Source: Comamonadaceae bacterium (GTDB lineage Bacteria; Pseudomonadota; Gammaproteobacteria; Burkholderiales; Burkholderiaceae_C). Taken from it: a stretch of 6,620 nucleotides of DNA. The notes beneath the pieces are model-generated. The model saw nothing but the letters and a program-made list of their open reading frames with translations, did not search any database and was not told the DNA's origin. Where the stretch lies: positions 1 to 6,620 of the forward strand of contig CANFZJ010000177.1 in assembly GCA_947451445.1 (NCBI GenBank). Reading direction: 5' to 3'. Position numbers and translations under genes: made by a program. Shown piece by piece: positions 5,641-6,620 of the stretch; the first letter of the stretch is position 1; each line of letters opens with the position of its first letter.

Positions 5641-5742
5641 AGCAAGGTCTTCCCCTGTTGTCAGCCAACGCACAGCAGCGCAAGGCGATAATTCAGGGTT
5701 TCCCCCCACCGTTCACCCAGCCATCCCCAAGCCAGGCCCTCC

Positions 5743-6620
5743 ATGACCACCTCCATCCGCCAAGCCGATCTGATCGAATCCGTAGCCGCCGCACTGCAGT
5801 ACATCAGCTACTACCACCCGGCCGACTACATCGCCCACCTGGCCCGCGCCTACGAGCGCGAGCAAAGCCCGGCGGCCAAGGACGCGATTGCCCAAATCCT
5901 GACCAACAGCAAGATGAGCGCCACCGGCCAGCGCCCGATCTGCCAGGACACCGGCATCGTCAACGTGTTCCTGAAAGTGGGTATGGATGTGCGCTGGGAC
6001 GGCTTCACCGGCAGCCTGGACGACGCCATCAACGAAGGCGTGCGCCAGGGCTACAACCACCCCGACAACACCCTGCGCGCCAGCGTGGTGGCCGACCCGC
6101 ACTTCGACCGCAAGAACACCAAGGACAACACCCCCGCCGTCATCTTCACCGAGATCGTGCCTGGCAACACCGTAGAAGTGACCGTCGCGGCCAAGGGCGG
6201 CGGCAGCGAGAACAAGAGCAAGATGGTCATGCTGAACCCCGGTGACAGCATCGTTGACTGGGTGCTGAAAACCGTGCCCACCATGGGCGCAGGCTGGTGC
6301 CCGCCCGGCATGCTGGGCATCGGCATCGGCGGCACGGCTGAGAAGTCGGTGCTGATGGCCAAGGAAAGCCTGATGGACGACCTGGACATGTACGAGCTGC
6401 AGGCCAAAAAAGCCTCCGGCGCCGAGCTGACCAAGGTCGAAGCCCTGCGCATCGAGCTGATGGAAAAGGTCAACGCCCTGGGCATCGGCGCCCAAGGCCT
6501 GGGCGGCCTGACCACCGTGCTGGACGTGAAGATCAAGATGTACCCCACCCACGCCGCCAGCAAGCCCGTGGCCATGATCCCCAACTGCGCCGCCACCCGC
6601 CACGCCCACTTTGTGATGGA
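5743..6620 (+). CDS. fumA: Class I (4Fe-4S) fumarate hydratase, N-terminal part (cut by window end)
   Basis: Iron-sulfur fumarase converting fumarate to malate in the cytoplasm. The frame runs from the ATG at 5743 to the last base without a stop, giving 292 complete residues of an expected ~500. All three cysteines expected to ligate the [4Fe-4S] cluster in class I enzymes are present: C67 in RPICQDTG, C186 in GAGWCPPG and C282 in IPNCAATRH. Other family landmarks are NHPDNTLRASVV (105-116), AAKGGGSENKSKM (149-161) and LGIGIGGTAEKS (191-202). The missing part should be the beta/swivel domain. The start is supported by family-like MTTSIRQADLIESVAAALQYIS; only a weak AGG precedes it, at -9 to -7. 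It is divergent from the phosphatase gene and unrelated in sequence to fumC; it could be named fumA or fumB by different schemes. The fourth cysteine-independent iron makes the enzyme oxygen-sensitive, so FumC is the probable backup. Confidence 0.93.
   Translation, partial: MTTSIRQADLIESVAAALQYISYYHPADYIAHLARAYEREQSPAAKDAIAQILTNSKMSATGQRPICQDTGIVNVFLKVGMDVRWDGFTGSLDDAINEGVRQGYNHPDNTLRASVVADPHFDRKNTKDNTPAVIFTEIVPGNTVEVTVAAKGGGSENKSKMVMLNPGDSIVDWVLKTVPTMGAGWCPPGMLGIGIGGTAEKSVLMAKESLMDDLDMYELQAKKASGAELTKVEALRIELMEKVNALGIGAQGLGGLTTVLDVKIKMYPTHAASKPVAMIPNCAATRHAHFVM

Noticed and set aside
3631..5691. 686-codon open frame on the plus strand, antisense to the phosphatase gene
   Set aside because: Its product is low-complexity G/V/H/Q-rich with no recognisable fold, as expected from the mirror of a GC-biased gene; the minus frame has clear DUF839 motifs.
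5687..5692. GATAAT as -10 for the class I fumarase with TTGTCA at 5658-5663
   Set aside because: The spacer is 23 nt, too long for a sigma-70 promoter.
5658..6245. 195-codon plus-strand frame overlapping the class I fumarase start
   Set aside because: Out of frame with the fumarase; R/P/H/Q-rich translation with no domain; no support for a separate gene.
5713..6609. 298-codon open frame on the minus strand over the class I fumarase gene
   Set aside because: Shadow of the real plus-strand frame from 5743, which carries the three cluster cysteines and family motifs.

Overview
The window is a high-GC chromosomal segment. Its protein types, codon use and the ATAGCTGC(T/C)AGCGC-type intergenic repeats suggest a betaproteobacterium of the Burkholderiales, most likely Comamonadaceae (Rhodoferax/Polaromonas-like). 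This placement is from recognition, not a database search. There are no RNA genes, insertion sequences, CRISPR arrays or phage genes.

Layout: (1) 1-732, plus strand, the 3' part of an NAD-type quinate/shikimate dehydrogenase; (2) 790-2181, minus strand, class II fumarase FumC, convergent with gene 1; (3) 2335-3306, minus strand, an exported metallo-beta-lactamase-fold hydrolase very close to methyl parathion hydrolase; (4) 3532-5478, minus strand, a large exported PhoX-type (DUF839) phosphatase, probably a Tat-exported lipoprotein; (5) 5743 to the window end, plus strand, the N-terminal 292 residues of an iron-sulfur class I fumarase, divergent from gene 4. No gap reaches 300 bases.

Two themes link the genes. 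The first is central metabolism: an oxygen-stable fumarase (FumC) and an oxygen-sensitive Fe-S fumarase lie about 3.6 kb apart, with an aromatic-acid dehydrogenase next to them. The second is exported hydrolases: the PhoX-like phosphatase has a good candidate Pho box with phoA-like spacing to its -10, and the neighbouring hydrolase belongs to the family that gave rise to the organophosphate hydrolase MPH. At all five positions I recall as having changed during MPH evolution, this protein has the state I recall for the ancestral dihydrocoumarin hydrolase.

The most striking non-coding feature is a 55-bp repeat. Three copies, all in the same orientation, lie within 6 nt of the stop codons of the three minus-strand genes; the first overlaps the fumC stop codon. 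Each folds into a 13-14 bp hairpin followed by a U-tract in the minus-strand transcript only, which suggests dispersed, portable terminators. A fourth, degenerate copy lies in the divergent promoter region.
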